DNA of 64,000 nucleotides from Dicyema japonicum (GCA_011109175.1 RDEW01000035.1:448902-512901); one strand, 5' to 3'; numbered from the stretch's first letter, positions 22,361 to 34,864 are shown. Notes: generated from the sequence alone by a model not told the origin. A program made the numbers and translations.

Positions 22361-23360
22361 ATGTCCACTAAAGTTAATATTATAAAAATACTACAAACAT
22401 CGCAATCGTGCTTACAACATGATTGCACGTGTACTATTAGGTTGAATAAGGCATTATTTCAGAGATTTGTACTATCGAGATGTTAACCTATTTAAACATC
22501 AATGGAGAATCACATCTTTGATCACTAGAATTACTTCTGCCCTTAAGATTCGCAGGGATTGTCTAAGAATAGTTAGTTGGCACAAAAATGATAGGTTGCA
22601 TCTGGGAAAGGACTAATCAACGGATATATATCATTCCGTTACAACAACAATGTTATTAACTGCAACAATGTGTCCCTAGTAACGTGGGATACTGATTATA
22701 TCACTCGTTCGTTGATTTGTCTCACTATAGAAATTTATCCTTCAAACATTAACTCTCTGCTGATCATAGAGAAGGACAGTGTCTTCCAAAATCTTTTAAA
22801 TCATGGGTTTCAAAGCAAATTCCCAAGGACATTGCTGATTACTGTCATAATATTAAAAGTATTATAGGGGAAAGGTTATCCTGACTCGAGGTCGTCCTCA
22901 CTAGTTAATTTACTGGTTAAGGGTCTTAAGATACCCGGATTTGTGTTAGTTGATGCTGATCCCTATGGTTGGCTGTATGGTTAATGAAGGCATTGACATT
23001 TACCTCACTTATAAATTCGGGGGAAAGAAAAACCATTTAGTGTCAACTCCAGAATTGACGTGGTTGGGATTATGTCCCTCAGAATTATACAAGTAATAGC
23101 AATCTATATTGAAGACTAAACATAACCAGCAGAATCAAACTTAGTCCGAATGATATCAACAAAATCAATATTCTCTCCAATTTTGTGAAAACAGTGCCCA
23201 GTCTATCATTCCTAGTAAATGAGGTCATTCAGTAATAACACAATAGTTGGACTTACTACTATCACTTGGACAGAAGGCTGAAATTGAGTCATTGTATGAT
23301 ATTCACGACTATTTTTTGGTTGATTTCTATCTACAGGACAAGTTAAGACAGTTTAAATAA
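22361..23360 (+). CDS. SPO11: SPO11, meiotic double-strand-break enzyme (topoisomerase VI A-like)
   Basis: Makes the DNA breaks that start meiotic recombination, using a tyrosine that attacks the DNA backbone. Seven exons: 22361-22440, 22463-22571, 22595-22843, 22868-22967, 22990-23092, 23115-23223, 23247-23360; introns 22, 23, 24, 22, 22 and 23 nt. All phases fit, giving 287 residues. Key features: RDLYYRDVNLFKHQ with the catalytic Tyr in the YY pair; VASGKGLINGYISF; Toprim Glu in LLIIEKDSVFQNLLNHGF; ITGKGYPD; VLVDADPYG (Toprim DxD); YKFGG; TWLGLCPSEL; and a C-terminal KAEIESL block. About 100 residues shorter than vertebrate SPO11 at the N-terminus. Start: an in-frame ATG at 22361, but that ATG lies inside a possible 23-nt intron (22351-22373), so an upstream start is possible. 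Confidence 0.9.
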
Positions 23361-23398
23361 AATTTGTTGCTTATAAATTATGTGTTGCTGGGATACTA

Positions 23399-24115
23399 AT
23401 GAGAGAAATTAGTCATCGGAAGTCAATGAATGATTTATTAAAGAAGGAGAGAAATGATTCATATAAGCAGCACTTGGATTGCTTAAATAAAGACATCAAC
23501 TCGATAACTAGTTATAATTTCAGAGATAGACGACCTACCACAGTCCCAAATATAGTCATAACAGAACATAGACGGAATCGTCCACATCCCCCAATGTATA
23601 TTTTATTTACATTCAGACCATTTCTCGTTCAGAGACAGTACTTGTCGAACAAGAACCCACCAAAACGTAATCCAATAACCGAGTTGATATCCAATGGAAT
23701 GAAATATGTAGGAAATATTAATTCAGAATATAATGATAACTACACTAGTGCTACAGTAAATAGGAGAATTCACTCTGCAAAAAGTTTGAGTGAGTAATTA
23801 CCTAAAGTATGTAACGCTAATGAATATCTTCTCCACCCAGAATGGATGAGGAAGAGGCACTATAATGGTGTATACCGTCGACCATTCTATTATGGGGGAA
23901 TATTTATAAAACAAGCACAATTAATAATTAAACATTTTATAAAGAATAATCAAACTTCACTCCTACTAGTAAGTAATACAATAACCCCTGAGATGATACT
24001 GACTGATAAATTTGGTTTTGATGAAGCAATGTGGTTTGGCTGTAAGGTACGACCACCTTCCCCTCCAGTGTTTTCCGTTTTATTAATTTTGCAAATGTCT
24101 CCCCAAGTGAATTAA
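23399..24115 (+). CDS. Unknown basic protein downstream of SPO11
   Basis: Open from 23399 to the TAG/TAA near 23797; a possible 18-nt intron (23789-23806) would remove the TAA and continue in frame through NEYLLHPEWMRKRHYNG and YRRPFYYGG. A possible 21-nt intron (23597-23617) lies in PPMYILFTF. The protein is rich in Arg, Asn and Tyr, with no domain that I recognise. It starts 38 bp after the SPO11 stop. Its 3' end overlaps the CELSR-like gene on the other strand, so the last part (after ~23930) may be non-coding. Confidence 0.45.
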
Positions 24116-27100
24116 GTCTGGAGTTTCTCTGGAATAATAAGCCCATGAAACCATAGACATGATGAATATCACTGTCTTGATAAACATTAATATGTAAAAC
24201 AGGACAGCTATGGGTTTGTCACTAAAGTCTTCCAACTGTGATAAAAAGTATAAAAGCCATTGGAGATGCTCAAATATTCCTAGAATACATCTCCCAGCAT
24301 TAATGTCGGAATATCTTCTGATATGAGTAATCGTTAATATCTGCAATCAAATAATGAGTTTACAATAAAAGACAGAGTCCAAATAGAAAATGAGAATATA
24401 CTGCTTTTGTATCTCTTGACAGTGAGTGACACGTGTATTCCATATATGATTAATACCACACCTGAATAATAATTAGTAAAACCCAATGAGAGGACGTAGC
24501 ACAGTGAATGACTTGCTTTAGAGTTCCTACTGTCATTTTCATACGACAGAATCAAACAGTTAATGATGGAAGAGTAGGCAAGGAGAATTATCAGACTATA
24601 TATCACAAAATGCTACAAATAACTATTAGCATACATCAATAAAGTTGACCACCAACAAGGATGCTGTACACGAAACTCCAATTAGGTAGTGCACGGTCAA
24701 AACTTTACCGGGAATTATAAACACAATAAATATCTGCAGGACAGCAGTCATTATAGTAAAGGCCAAATTGATTTTCCTATAAACAGGTCTCATAGTCCAA
24801 TCAAATGTATTTACTCCCAGAATGACTATAAGGTTGTTTCCATTACATGAACAGTCGACAGTACAATCACGATTGTCATATGTACTACACTCGCTTACAC
24901 TTGTAGAACTATAATTTACTATTTGGGAATACCTCTGTTAAATGGGAATATTTGACATTTTTTAATGAACCCACACAAATTTCTGTCAACTCGGAACTTA
25001 ATGTCGAATGGAGACTCAGAGGGGAATGAAACTCCGACAGCCTTATGAGTTACTCTACTATTATGATATTAACTCACATTATATCATCAAATCCAAGACC
25101 ATCCAACAGGACAAATCTTCCTGGATTTTCTGAATATATGGAAATGTCAGTCACACTAGATTTGCTGTATGTGCTGATATATTCTAGTTTTGACATTTTG
25201 ACTGAATAATTATAATTATTGGCGATAAATTGGATCGGGAATATCCCACCACATATATTTTGAAGATGGGAGAAGTCCCTGTATGCCGTGATAAGCCACT
25301 CAGTTATAATGAGTGAGTTCTAGTAATCAGTCACAGTAAACCTTCAGTAATATTTCAGATTCTGATTTAATGGTTGAAAGTTTATTTAACACGTGACAGA
25401 TGACTTTGACATCTTTTTCAAACAAGTAGGAGTTATTACGAGAATAGTCAATCAGGTACTGAAGAGAGTACAACATGGCATACTCCGAAAAACCCTTAAC
25501 TTTATTATTGTCGAATACAGGATGGTTGGTGGACAAATTTGACTCTGATATGGACGAACAGTTACTCAAGTCAGGTTTCTCCCATCCTCTCTTACCACAC
25601 TTCATTGTTGCTGTACCCAATCTTTCACATGGGAGATTGTACTGCTCGTCAATGGTTCCACGTGGCCAATTGATTCCCCCCAAGTGAAGTGATGGACATG
25701 CGTATAGCTCGCCTAAATATTAAGCAATGCAAGACCGGAGCAATTAAGAGAGACTTGTTTATATGGAGAGTGGCACTTATCACACTTTAAGCCAATAATA
25801 TGAGGACGGCAGTAACACTGACCGGTCATATTATTGCATCCACCTTTAATAGTTCCACCCCCAAAGCAATTACATGATATACACCCACGAATGCTGTCTA
25901 TGAAGTAATATCCCTTCTACAAAGGTAGAACAGTGTATTACCTTACAAATACACTCTCCTTTTGACGTACATTGAGACTGGTAACCCAATGATGGTGGAC
26001 ACTCACATGGGTAACAACCGTTCCCCCATCTACCATAGGGACATTTTAATGGGAGTTTATATTCGCATGATGGTCCATAATGTCCAGTACACTTACATTT
26101 ATATCCACGTGGATTATGTGGATCATGAATACAAAGTGAAGATCCTTTACAAGGGTTGAGAGACCATGTAGAGCATATAGGTTGACAGGAAGAACCAAAG
26201 TATCCTACAAAATATATATTTATTTACCTTTATGACAAATACACTTACGTGACCACCAATCATTTTGACAGAACGAATAGTGAGGACATGGCAGTGTCTG
26301 ACAGTTATTCTGATTGAAACACTGTAAACTAAAAGAGACACCCCCAATGATATCACCCTCTTCTCCATAACGGATATTCTGTGATCAAATATAATATTAC
26401 TTTGAAACACCCTCCAACCCCATGTCCAGCCATGTGATGATAACCCAAACTAACAAAGCCTCCTCTAAGATCGAACCCATTGACATTTAACCACTCCGTC
26501 TCCCAATTAAACGAAAAGTACCTCGTAAGCCCCATAATCAACAATAACCACAAAGCATGTTTTATTAAACATAACCAAGTGGATTGTGTACCATTGACCG
26601 TCATTTATTCTGTTCTGCTGTGTGAACTGCCTTGTTACGTCCCCCATTCTAAAATAAAGACTTCCGTTATTATTGATCTTTATTAATATTAATATTACTG
26701 AAATGGTTATATATTCTCGAGTTGTGTTGGACTCTATTACAATGATATTCCCCCCAATTGTGGAGACTGTTTTGACTGCAAAGACAATTACTGGTGTCCT
26801 CTCTTTGAAATTCCCAATATCTGTTCTGCTTTGACTATTAAATTTGATGGATTTCCCTGCATTGGTTTGACTGCGACCACATTGTTTCGTGTAAAACCCA
26901 TCTTTGCAGTCACAGACAAATCCATTCCATACATTACGACACACCCCTAATGTTAACCCTTTACAACAACCTCCGTTTAAGCATGGGGATTCATCCCTGC
27001 ATTTATCTTCCATCTGTTTGCATCCTATTCTAGCACTTCCACCAAGTTTTATTAGAGGACTCCCAAACTCCCAGTCAATATGAGTTTGCCTTCCATCAAT

Positions 27101-28526
27101 GTTCAGTCTTCTCAGACAAAATTGGGAACTATTTCCTCTATCGCCCCCCAGTATAACCACAGAGTTACGAATCTCAAAATAACTAGAAGTATTGATGAGT
27201 GTCGATGCTGAGCAAGTAATAGAATCGGTAATTAATGCATTGTAGTCTTCCAAATGAACGTTGCATGTATCCCCCACAGATATCGATAACTTGTTGTCGT
27301 GTAATCTAATCTCAGTGAGAATCCAAGTGGCTGATCTCACTTGCTCGTGTTTGACTACCAATGAGTAGAACTGCCCTTCCGCGACCAATTCGAGGCGTAT
27401 TTTCCAGTTCACTAACTTCAAAGTCAGTTTGGTGCTCCCCGATTGACTCTCCAGATTACTCCGGACGCTGAATTTGAAGAAAATCTAAAAAGTATATAAA
27501 TCATGAAACTCAAAGCTGATAGTGAATATTTGTGTTATTTCCACCGCCAAAATTGCATGGGAGTTGGTTCCACTTTCGAAATAAACGCAGTCGTGTCTGT
27601 CTTCAGGATTATTAATTCTCCGTTCTCCTTGCAATGTTGGGAGACATTCAAAATCATCTCCATCCAAACATTGGGGAATTTCAACATTACAATCACTCTG
27701 CTTGTTTTCCTCGATTGTTGAACTTCCATATGCAGGGGGACAGTAACATGTGGAATTTCTAATTATACTGAGTGGAAGTATTAAAGGATATTTTAGAGGA
27801 CTGTTTTCAGATAAACTGAGTTGAACAATACTGGAGGAATGACTGAATGAATGACAGTCAATGTGGGGGGAATGTTCCACTCTAAACTGAAATAAAACAT
27901 CCATTTTCTGATATTGGAGGAATTTCTCAATAAATTGTTCATCAAAAAGGAGTATCTTTCCGTTATTTTCGACGAGTCCGACGATAATATGAACTCTGTG
28001 GTAATTTAGGGAATATCCCTCGACTCCGATAATTCTAATGATAACATTTCGTTTATATATATTTTCGAATTCATTTTTTAAGTTTTTCGACAAAACATGC
28101 CCATTAAAGTATTTCACTACCAAAGTCACAAGGGAGTTGTTAACGTTTCCCCCCGTGAGTTGCCAGACAGATAAAGAGCACGTGCATTGATTGACTCCTT
28201 GCCAATCTGTTTGTAAATATTAATATTTAACCATAAACGTAAATTGGAATGGATGTTTCGTATGAAAAATCAGGGGGAAGGAAATAATTCATGACTTGTA
28301 TTACCCCAGAACGAGGGTCGATTTCGAACCATGAACTGTAATTACTATGCACTTCATAATGTCGATGAGGGGACCACCCTGGGTACTCCCCTAATGAGTA
28401 TTTATTCTCATAAAGTCCCTCAATTTGATTGAGCTCAATGCGACACTTTTCACAGGCCTAATATTTGGTGGTAAATACAACCTGAACTATAATGAGGAGA
28501 GCAATGATCACCCACATGTTTGCCAT
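23937..28526 (-). CDS. Reduced CELSR/Flamingo-type adhesion GPCR
   Basis: CELSR proteins are planar-polarity adhesion receptors. Order here: signal peptide MANMWVIIALLIIVQ (28526); one cadherin-like repeat (FEIDPRSGVIQV, ~28320); a membrane-proximal segment (~27500-28180) with Cys-rich CYCPPAYG; LamG; EGF (DESPCLNGGC, ~27000; WNGFVCDCKDGF); LamG ending GGFVSLGYHHMAG; EGF and laminin-EGF repeats (CKCTGHYGPSCEY, GQCYCRPHIIGLKCDKC); hormone-receptor domain (LPCERLGTATMKCGKRGWE, ~25600); GAIN; GPS (VDCSCNGNNL); seven-helix region (~24130-24850); short tail. Introns placed: 28458-28481, 28207-28231, 26379-26400, 26205-26227, 25917-25941, 25713-25735, 25320-25341, 25058-25077, 24613-24634, 24341-24363, 24129-24151 (20 to 25 nt). 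An in-frame TAG at 27485-27487 and a junction near 24930 are unresolved. If intron 24129-24151 is retained, the protein ends at 24083. Confidence 0.82.
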
Positions 28527-29249
28527 TGACTCGTAGCGGAACTAAATTACTTATGATTTGATCAATGCGGAGATAAACAATGAGACAGCGTAATAATTGG
28601 CAATAAACATGCACAGACATTGAAATTATCGTGACAGCGTCAATCATTCTATTTTAGAGTGCAGTCCTGGAAACTGGTTATAATGAGTCTATATTTAATT
28701 CATATATCCCGCTGATTTTTATTAAATTGACACTTATTGCACTTTTCTAACAATTTGTCGATAATTTAATTAATTTATATTGAAGGGATTCTGATTTAAT
28801 TACAAGTTATTAATTGTCACAATTATGTTAGATTACAACAATTTTGGAATCCCCCAGAGGATTGATACCAGCGGTCTCCCACATGCTAGAGGTGAGGGTA
28901 ACTAACAATTGAATCAATATGTGTGGTGGTCTAATGCTATCTTTATTAAATAACAGTTTTGACTGGGAATGCCATCAAAATTAAGTAATCCCTGCATACT
29001 GGGTGACAATATGTGGGTGTTCTCATTCTTTTCTCTTTACCTTCCCAACTGGTCATGACCAAAAACTATTTAACTTTAACTTAACAGACAAATAGATTAT
29101 GTTTAAAAGGGGTTTATCATTAATTACAAGAATTAAATAGTAAAGACTAATCAATACTTTTATTTATGATTGTCCATATTTTATTTTCTAACCCACCTTC
29201 AACAATTATGCTCCACCTTGGTAAAACACACATTTTATTAAAGAACAGT
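28527..29249. other. 5' flank of CELSR-like gene
   Basis: No coding signal. AT-rich; a possible 5' intron end (AATTTAG) lies just upstream of the start at about 28545. Confidence 0.35.
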
Positions 29250-31600
29250 GGGGAACTTTTGGTTACGTTAGGGATTTAAACCTTAATGACACGTACAAAT
29301 GCTAAAGATGTGAATGTTAACATATTAAGATTAAAAAAACGAAGAAAAAGTCTAAAATTCAGAACTTTGATGTTATTTATGTGCCCTCTGAAGCGGTTCT
29401 AACAAATAAATTCAGAGGCCAAAGTCAACGCTGAGAATTCCACATCGATGGTCCTGCAGGACTTTTCGGTTTCCGAGAATCTGTTTGAACAGATCTCTAT
29501 GAACTCAAATATGGGTGCAATAAAAATCGCAAATATCCTTCTTTCATATGACCTAATAATGAGCCATATTGGTTTTGGCGTCTTCCAACTGGAATTTAAT
29601 GAGGAAGGGACAAAAGAAACTTTTTAGATACAGTGAATACTAAATGTCTTTTTGGACAAGGTAATCTTGAAAAACTTGCCTTTTTTGAAGATGACAATGA
29701 CTTATATGAGTATTTTAAGGGTATGGGACCCTCTACTGTGAAAGAATCAGTTCTACATGGGAGACAGGAACCTCCCTACTACGAAAGTGTCCAGTGAGGC
29801 AGAGGGAATGTTGCTTGTCTGTTTGACCTCTCGGTTGCTCGTGAGACAATCATTTGTTAATGGATGAGGAAAGGTCCACCAAAATGCTAAAACTGTAAGC
29901 TATACGAATACATATCTGATTTCTGCAAGAAGAGATGCTGTGGTAGGGACTATGATCTTGTCAGCTGTGAGGGTGTATCAGGATCGAAGGTGTACTGCAT
30001 CAACCTATGCTGGAGAAATACCAGAGAACTAGAGGAGAATAGTCGGTTAACTTCTCTGAGCAAGTTGAGACGCTTTATTCACAGCATAAAAAGGCTAAAT
30101 CCGATTTCTTTGGTAAAGACATTGATAAAAAGTATGTTGAAACGAAAATGGAAAAACGAAGCCCCAAAAATTGACATTAATAATCCATCCCTCTATAAAA
30201 GTTGGTATGTTCTTGAACAGATGTGGAGAAAGTGTTTCTGGACAACCAGATGGTGGTTTCTATGGAGGAAATTCCTTTTGTTTTCAAGAAACAGCTGGAA
30301 AGTATACAGTACGTTCAACTGATTCTAATCCTGAAGACAGGAAGAAGATTCGCTGAATTTAATCAAGTACTCTGAATAAGGGCTAAGGATAAAGGACGTG
30401 AAGACGGTGAGCATGGAGAGTAAAATCAACGCGTCAGGACACGAACATATAAATATGATCATTTTAAAAGATGGACGTTTGTGTTTTACAAAAAACCTCA
30501 GGCTTGGATATAGAAGTGTATAGTGAGGTTGATCCCAAAGTCAGGAAATCTAAAAGGGGTCTTATGAACTACCGACCAATTAGTCTTGTATGCTCCATTT
30601 CAAAGATAATCGAGCGGGTTGTTTTCAAAATTTTGAATATAGCGATTTCTGTTACCGCATCAATGGGATTTTCACCTGGGAAGTCCTGTGCCGACTGTTC
30701 GGAGATTATGAAGACCATAGATAGCCGAATACAGCTAAACCTGCATTCGACAGTATTTGGAACGAAGCACTTCTGAATCACCTCGTTTCGGTGGATATTC
30801 CTAAGTATCCATTCAATTGGATAAGAGATTTCTTCCCCGGAAGGGAATCCTATGTGAAAGTGGGTGGAATTATCTCCAGTGGGTTCTCCCTTATCAGGAG
30901 GGGGTTCCACAGGGATCAGTGCTGAGCTCAATCCTATTTAATATCTTCATGGCGTGTTTCCCAAAACCGCAGAGCTAATTCTATAATCCTGATTTATGCG
31001 GACGACATTGTTAATGCTTCCAAAAGGTCATTTTCAGAAAGCTAAAAGGGTACATGGACACTGGTAAGGATGAGAGGGTTAAAGCTTTCTGGTGAAAACT
31101 CCAACAGTGGCATCAGGAAACAGTTAAAGCAAGAATACACTCCACTGTGCATTCACTACAATATTTGGGAGTAGACATTGGCTGTAGTTGAGAAGGAAGC
31201 TCTCCAAGCTCTTTTATGCATCCGCAAGTTGCGTATCAATGAGGATACCTTTCTACTCATCTTTCGGGGAATAATTCAACCCAATTTACTCCATGAAAAT
31301 ATTCTCTCACGAATATGGATAGAATAATATCTCCATTGGAGAAAACAAGGAGAATGACCATTAAGTTGGAGGTAGGACAAAGGTTATGCGATGAGCTAGA
31401 TGAGGAAAAGGATGAACTGCTTAAACCGATTAAGTGCGTGATGGATTAATGGTTTCACAGTGAGAACCAATATCCAACACTCCTACACATCAATGTGGAC
31501 CAACTATAGAGAAGAAGGATTTGGTGAAGTGTCCAAGCCACGTGGAAGGAGTAGTCCTTAATAAAGTTGTTGTAAAGAGCAGTTATGCTAACTAATCGTC
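29250..31600 (+). mobile_element. Degenerate LINE with ORF1 zinc-knuckle region and RT
   Basis: Near 29890-29960 a Cys-rich stretch (NCKLYEYISDFCKKRCC) resembles the tandem zinc knuckles of Gag-like ORF1. RT fragments follow: MNYRPISLVCSISKIIERVV (~30560), GFSPGKSCADC (~30668), FFPGRESYVKVG (~30830), GVPQGSVLSSILFN-like text (~30900) and YADDI (~30995). Wording matches the LINE at 38790-41440, so both belong to one family. Stops and shifts throughout; ends in AATAAAGTTGTTG near 31580. Confidence 0.65.
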
Positions 31601-31609
31601 GAGAAAAAA

Positions 31610-32150
31610 GTTATTAACTATTTTTTCTTTTGTAGGCGTGAGTTTCTGTAGACGATCTGGTTCCGCAGTCCTCAACGTGACTAGGGAACGTCTTAAGTAT
31701 GTCGAAATTAGCTCCAACAATCTGCAGACATCGCATGTAGGTATCGGAATATCCCCAAGGAATGACTAAGTCCACCTTAAATCCCCCATCAGTAGTAAAC
31801 AATGTGAATTGAGATTTGGAGATATACAGAGAGTATATTGGCAGATAGTCCTGGTTGACTGAACCACCGCAGACATGGAGGGAGATCTATCCCTTGCGGC
31901 GATAATTAAATCATTGGCGTAAGACAAATTGAAAATAAACAGGGAATCTTGTGGAACCCCATTTGGGAGTAGGGATTTTGAAGTACTTTTATCAATCTGA
32001 ACTCCTCCGTGTAGGCCAGAAAGAAAAATCTCCAGCCATAGCTTGAAACAGAGTCGATGGGCACTGATAGAACGTCCTGCACTAAAGTCATGCTGAAACA
32101 GACAAAACATGGGAGATTAACCTCAGTACCAACCTCTCCATTATTTTCAC
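31610..32150 (-). mobile_element. LINE RT fragment
   Basis: Minus strand: FSAGRSISAHR (FRSGRSTT-like), WLEIFLSGLHGGVQI, LLPNGVPQDSLF and YANDLIIAARDRSPS. The catalytic Y-DD reads YAND, so the first Asp of the pair is lost. Same family as 6240-7123. Confidence 0.7.
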
Positions 32151-32610
32151 AAAATGTAAGTTATGAGACGTAAGAGGAATGGGATATCTTTCAGTTTTCA
32201 CGGTTTGATATTGTTGTGATAAGAGAATTTAGAGTGTGTGGGAATTATAGAGTAGTTGTGTAGATCTATAACACGATCATCCCCCAGGTGCTGGAGGTAA
32301 ATAGCAGGAACACTGCCAGGGCCACAAACAGGTGTGGGGTGTAGTAATTTAACAGACTTGTCCACATCATGAAGAGTAAAGAAGGTAGTGTAAGGTTCTG
32401 GGGGTTCCTAATAATTAGGAGTAACGGTTTCCTCTTCCATCTTATAATTTAATTTTTTAACGTCTTGGAAAAAACAGCACACGACAGCTTATGACAAAGG
32501 CTCTCACCCAATTGGGGATTGCAGTCGTCTAAAGGTTTCATTAAAGCGGTGGTTCACCCATTTGTGAAGAAAGGTAATTTTACCACGTGATTACATCCAT
32601 TCTGATTAAT
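32151..32610. other. Unassigned, probably decayed retroelement
   Basis: No clear frame. Lies between two element fragments. Confidence 0.3.
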
Positions 32611-32890
32611 TACTCACGTGGCGCCATGTGGCTAATTGGTTGAAAATTTATCTTCCTTCTTATAATGGCGTCATTGGAACAACCTAACTAAGGAGACACC
32701 CAATGCCTGACCGACATACAAAAGGATCCAATTATTCATTCCACTGGAGACAATTTCTGGATTCTACCTCATCTTCCTGGACAAGGTCTTCGGAATCACT
32801 GTTCTCGAATGCATCAGGATCAAGGAATTAGTTAGTTTGGTTTTACTCTTGGTTTTGGAACAATTTTATTTTGTTTATCTTTGAATATTT
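32611..32890 (+). mobile_element. SINE-like element, diverged copy
   Basis: Starts CACGTGGCGCCATGTGGCTA and TTGGTTGAAAATTT, with ATAATGGCGTCATTGGAAC and ACAAAAGGATCCAATTATTC in the body, like the copies at 9432 and 10776. The 3' end is worn. Confidence 0.55.
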
Positions 32891-33440
32891 TTAATTAAAG
32901 TAATATTTAAAAATTGTACGACATTGGAATCACAACCCATCATTTAAATTAAGTCCTCTTAAGAAAATTGAACAAATGTGAATATAATCTGACCACTACT
33001 ATTCATAGATTATATATTTGATTTAACACGAAAATTTATTTTATAATATTTGTTGATATAAATATAATCATTGATCTCCACCGACGTACCTCTCACCATG
33101 GATATATTCTCCCATCAGCACCCACATTATTCCTCTCTTAACTTCAAGATGATTCTCACTACTGAATCATCAAAAGATAAACTTACAGTTTGGCCGTCGG
33201 AGCACTTTTAAATTTTATGCAGACATAAATTTGAAGGATTATTAAAAATCGGATCAATACCAGCGTCCTTGTCTGGTTGCTAGGAAATTCAAGGGAGAAG
33301 GTGAAGTATTGGGACCCATCTCGATTTCTATCTGATTGAGATTGAAAATATGTCAAACGCATCATTTCCGATTAGACGGAACTGTCGATATCCTTGTCAC
33401 AAAATGTGAACAAAAGTACCCCCTCGGTACTGGAACTCAC
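32891..33440. other. No gene recognised
   Basis: AT-rich, short shadow frames only. Confidence 0.3.
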
Positions 33441-33730
33441 TAGACATTGACTGAGGAAACGAAAAACTGCCTGGTGGAACTAAATCTTTTTAAAAAGCCA
33501 TGGGACACTACCTGTATCGACTCCCTATGTCCTAGTAGCATTATCGAGAGCGTAGTGACAGTTCTATCTGCTGCAGAAATCTCCCACGCACCTCTGTTGT
33601 TAAATAGAACTTATAATGATTCGGGTAGTCAGCGGATTTCAGTTGTAGTTTTAAATTATTCAGTCCCCTTTGAAAGACGACTGGCGATGCTACTTTGCCC
33701 TTCACGGAAACGATCTTGATAAAACATGGT
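33441..33730 (+). mobile_element. RT C-terminal fragment with WDTTC-DS motif
   Basis: Frame from 33447 reads LFKKPWDTTCIDSLCPSSI and later AAE, a decayed form of the GR-L-WDATC-DT-A-S-L--AA module seen on the minus strand near 5860 and 35640. Confidence 0.5.
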
Positions 33731-34128
33731 AGTCTTCCATTGACATCGATAGCTATCATAAAGGGAACATAACATGAATTATGATTGCAAAGTTATTTAC
33801 TCGTGAAAATAAACAATTAGAATATATAATTTAGTTTTAAAAATATCGAGAAATCAATAATACTTCATTCCAAGTTATAAAAAACGCAAAACAATAAATT
33901 AAACTGAGCAGATATACATAACGAACAAGAGAGCATACAATCCTTTAATATTCGGTAGGACCCTGATCACAATAAATTTACACATAGACGTGATGTGGTA
34001 TGAAGGAAAGAAGAAATTGATAAATATTAGACATAACTAATAAAGAACAATAATTTTATTGAACAGGGGGCAGATATTGTTAAACGAAAATGACCCATAC
34101 TACTATGCCCCCAAAAGAATTCTAGCAA
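33731..34128. other. 3' flank of the Y-box gene
   Basis: AT-rich, no coding signal. Confidence 0.3.
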
Positions 34129-34864
34129 CTAATTATCAACTGGGGACTTATTATCCCCATTCTCCCGTCTCTGTCCCTCATTGTTCCTTCCGTAATTCCT
34201 TCCTCTTCTTTGATATCCTCCTCTTCTATCATCGTCCCTTCTCTGTCCATCTCTTCTATCCTCGTATTGTCTATCCTCTCTCCTCGGTCTCTCTTCATAA
34301 TTATCTCGCCTTGGTCTTTCCTCATACACTCTGTCATCCCTTCTCGGTCTATCATCTCTCCTCTGGTATCTCCTATCATCCTCGTAGTAGTAATCATTTC
34401 TCTCAAAGTCCCCCCTTTCGTCATTTCTATAAGGTCTCCTGTCATTCCTTCTGGGACGGAACTGCATATTATCGTATCTCTACCAATAATAAACAATCAA
34501 ACATCTCTATCATCACGTCCTCTATTTCCTTGGTAGTAATTCTGGGAGAACCTGGAACCATTAAGTTGTGAATCATTAGGTCCGGTAATGTTTATTGCCT
34601 CAATTCCCTTCTCAGTCTGTCTGACATCAAACTCTATCGCCTCTTCTTCTTCAACGCTATAGGACCCATTCTTGGCCTCTCGCGAAATGGAAGTCTATAT
34701 ACTAACCCATATTTCAATACAGCATGAATAAAAACATCCTCGTGTGTATCGTTCCTCTCCGCGAAGCCAAAACCTCTTCGGCAATTAAACCATTTAACAC
34801 GCCCCTGGATCTTTGATGTTGCAGGCTCTGCTCGCTCAACTGGCGCTATATCCGACATGCTCAA
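34129..34864 (-). CDS. Y-box (cold-shock domain) nucleic-acid-binding protein
   Basis: YB-type proteins bind RNA and single-stranded DNA and package or repress mRNA. Three exons: 34864-34721, 34694-34503, 34479-34129; introns 34695-34720 (26 nt) and 34480-34502 (23 nt). Phases agree, 228 residues. Short N-terminus, then the cold-shock domain: [19 protein letters not shown] (RNP1-type KGYGFI region reads RGFGFA), EDVFIHA, and after the first intron [19 protein letters not shown] and [20 protein letters not shown]. The tail is Arg/Asp/Tyr-rich with many RRD and ERPRRD repeats, like the basic/acidic islands of animal Y-box tails. Domain length and spacing are normal. Which Y-box paralog it is cannot be told. 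Confidence 0.92.

Noticed and set aside
26147-26410. Minus-strand frame resembling a small membrane protein
   Set aside because: Wrong frame of the CELSR EGF region; the correct frame is Cys-rich and removes a 23-nt intron.
34059-34571. Plus-strand 170-codon open frame rich in Ser/Pro/His
   Set aside because: It is the antisense shadow of the Arg-rich Y-box tail.
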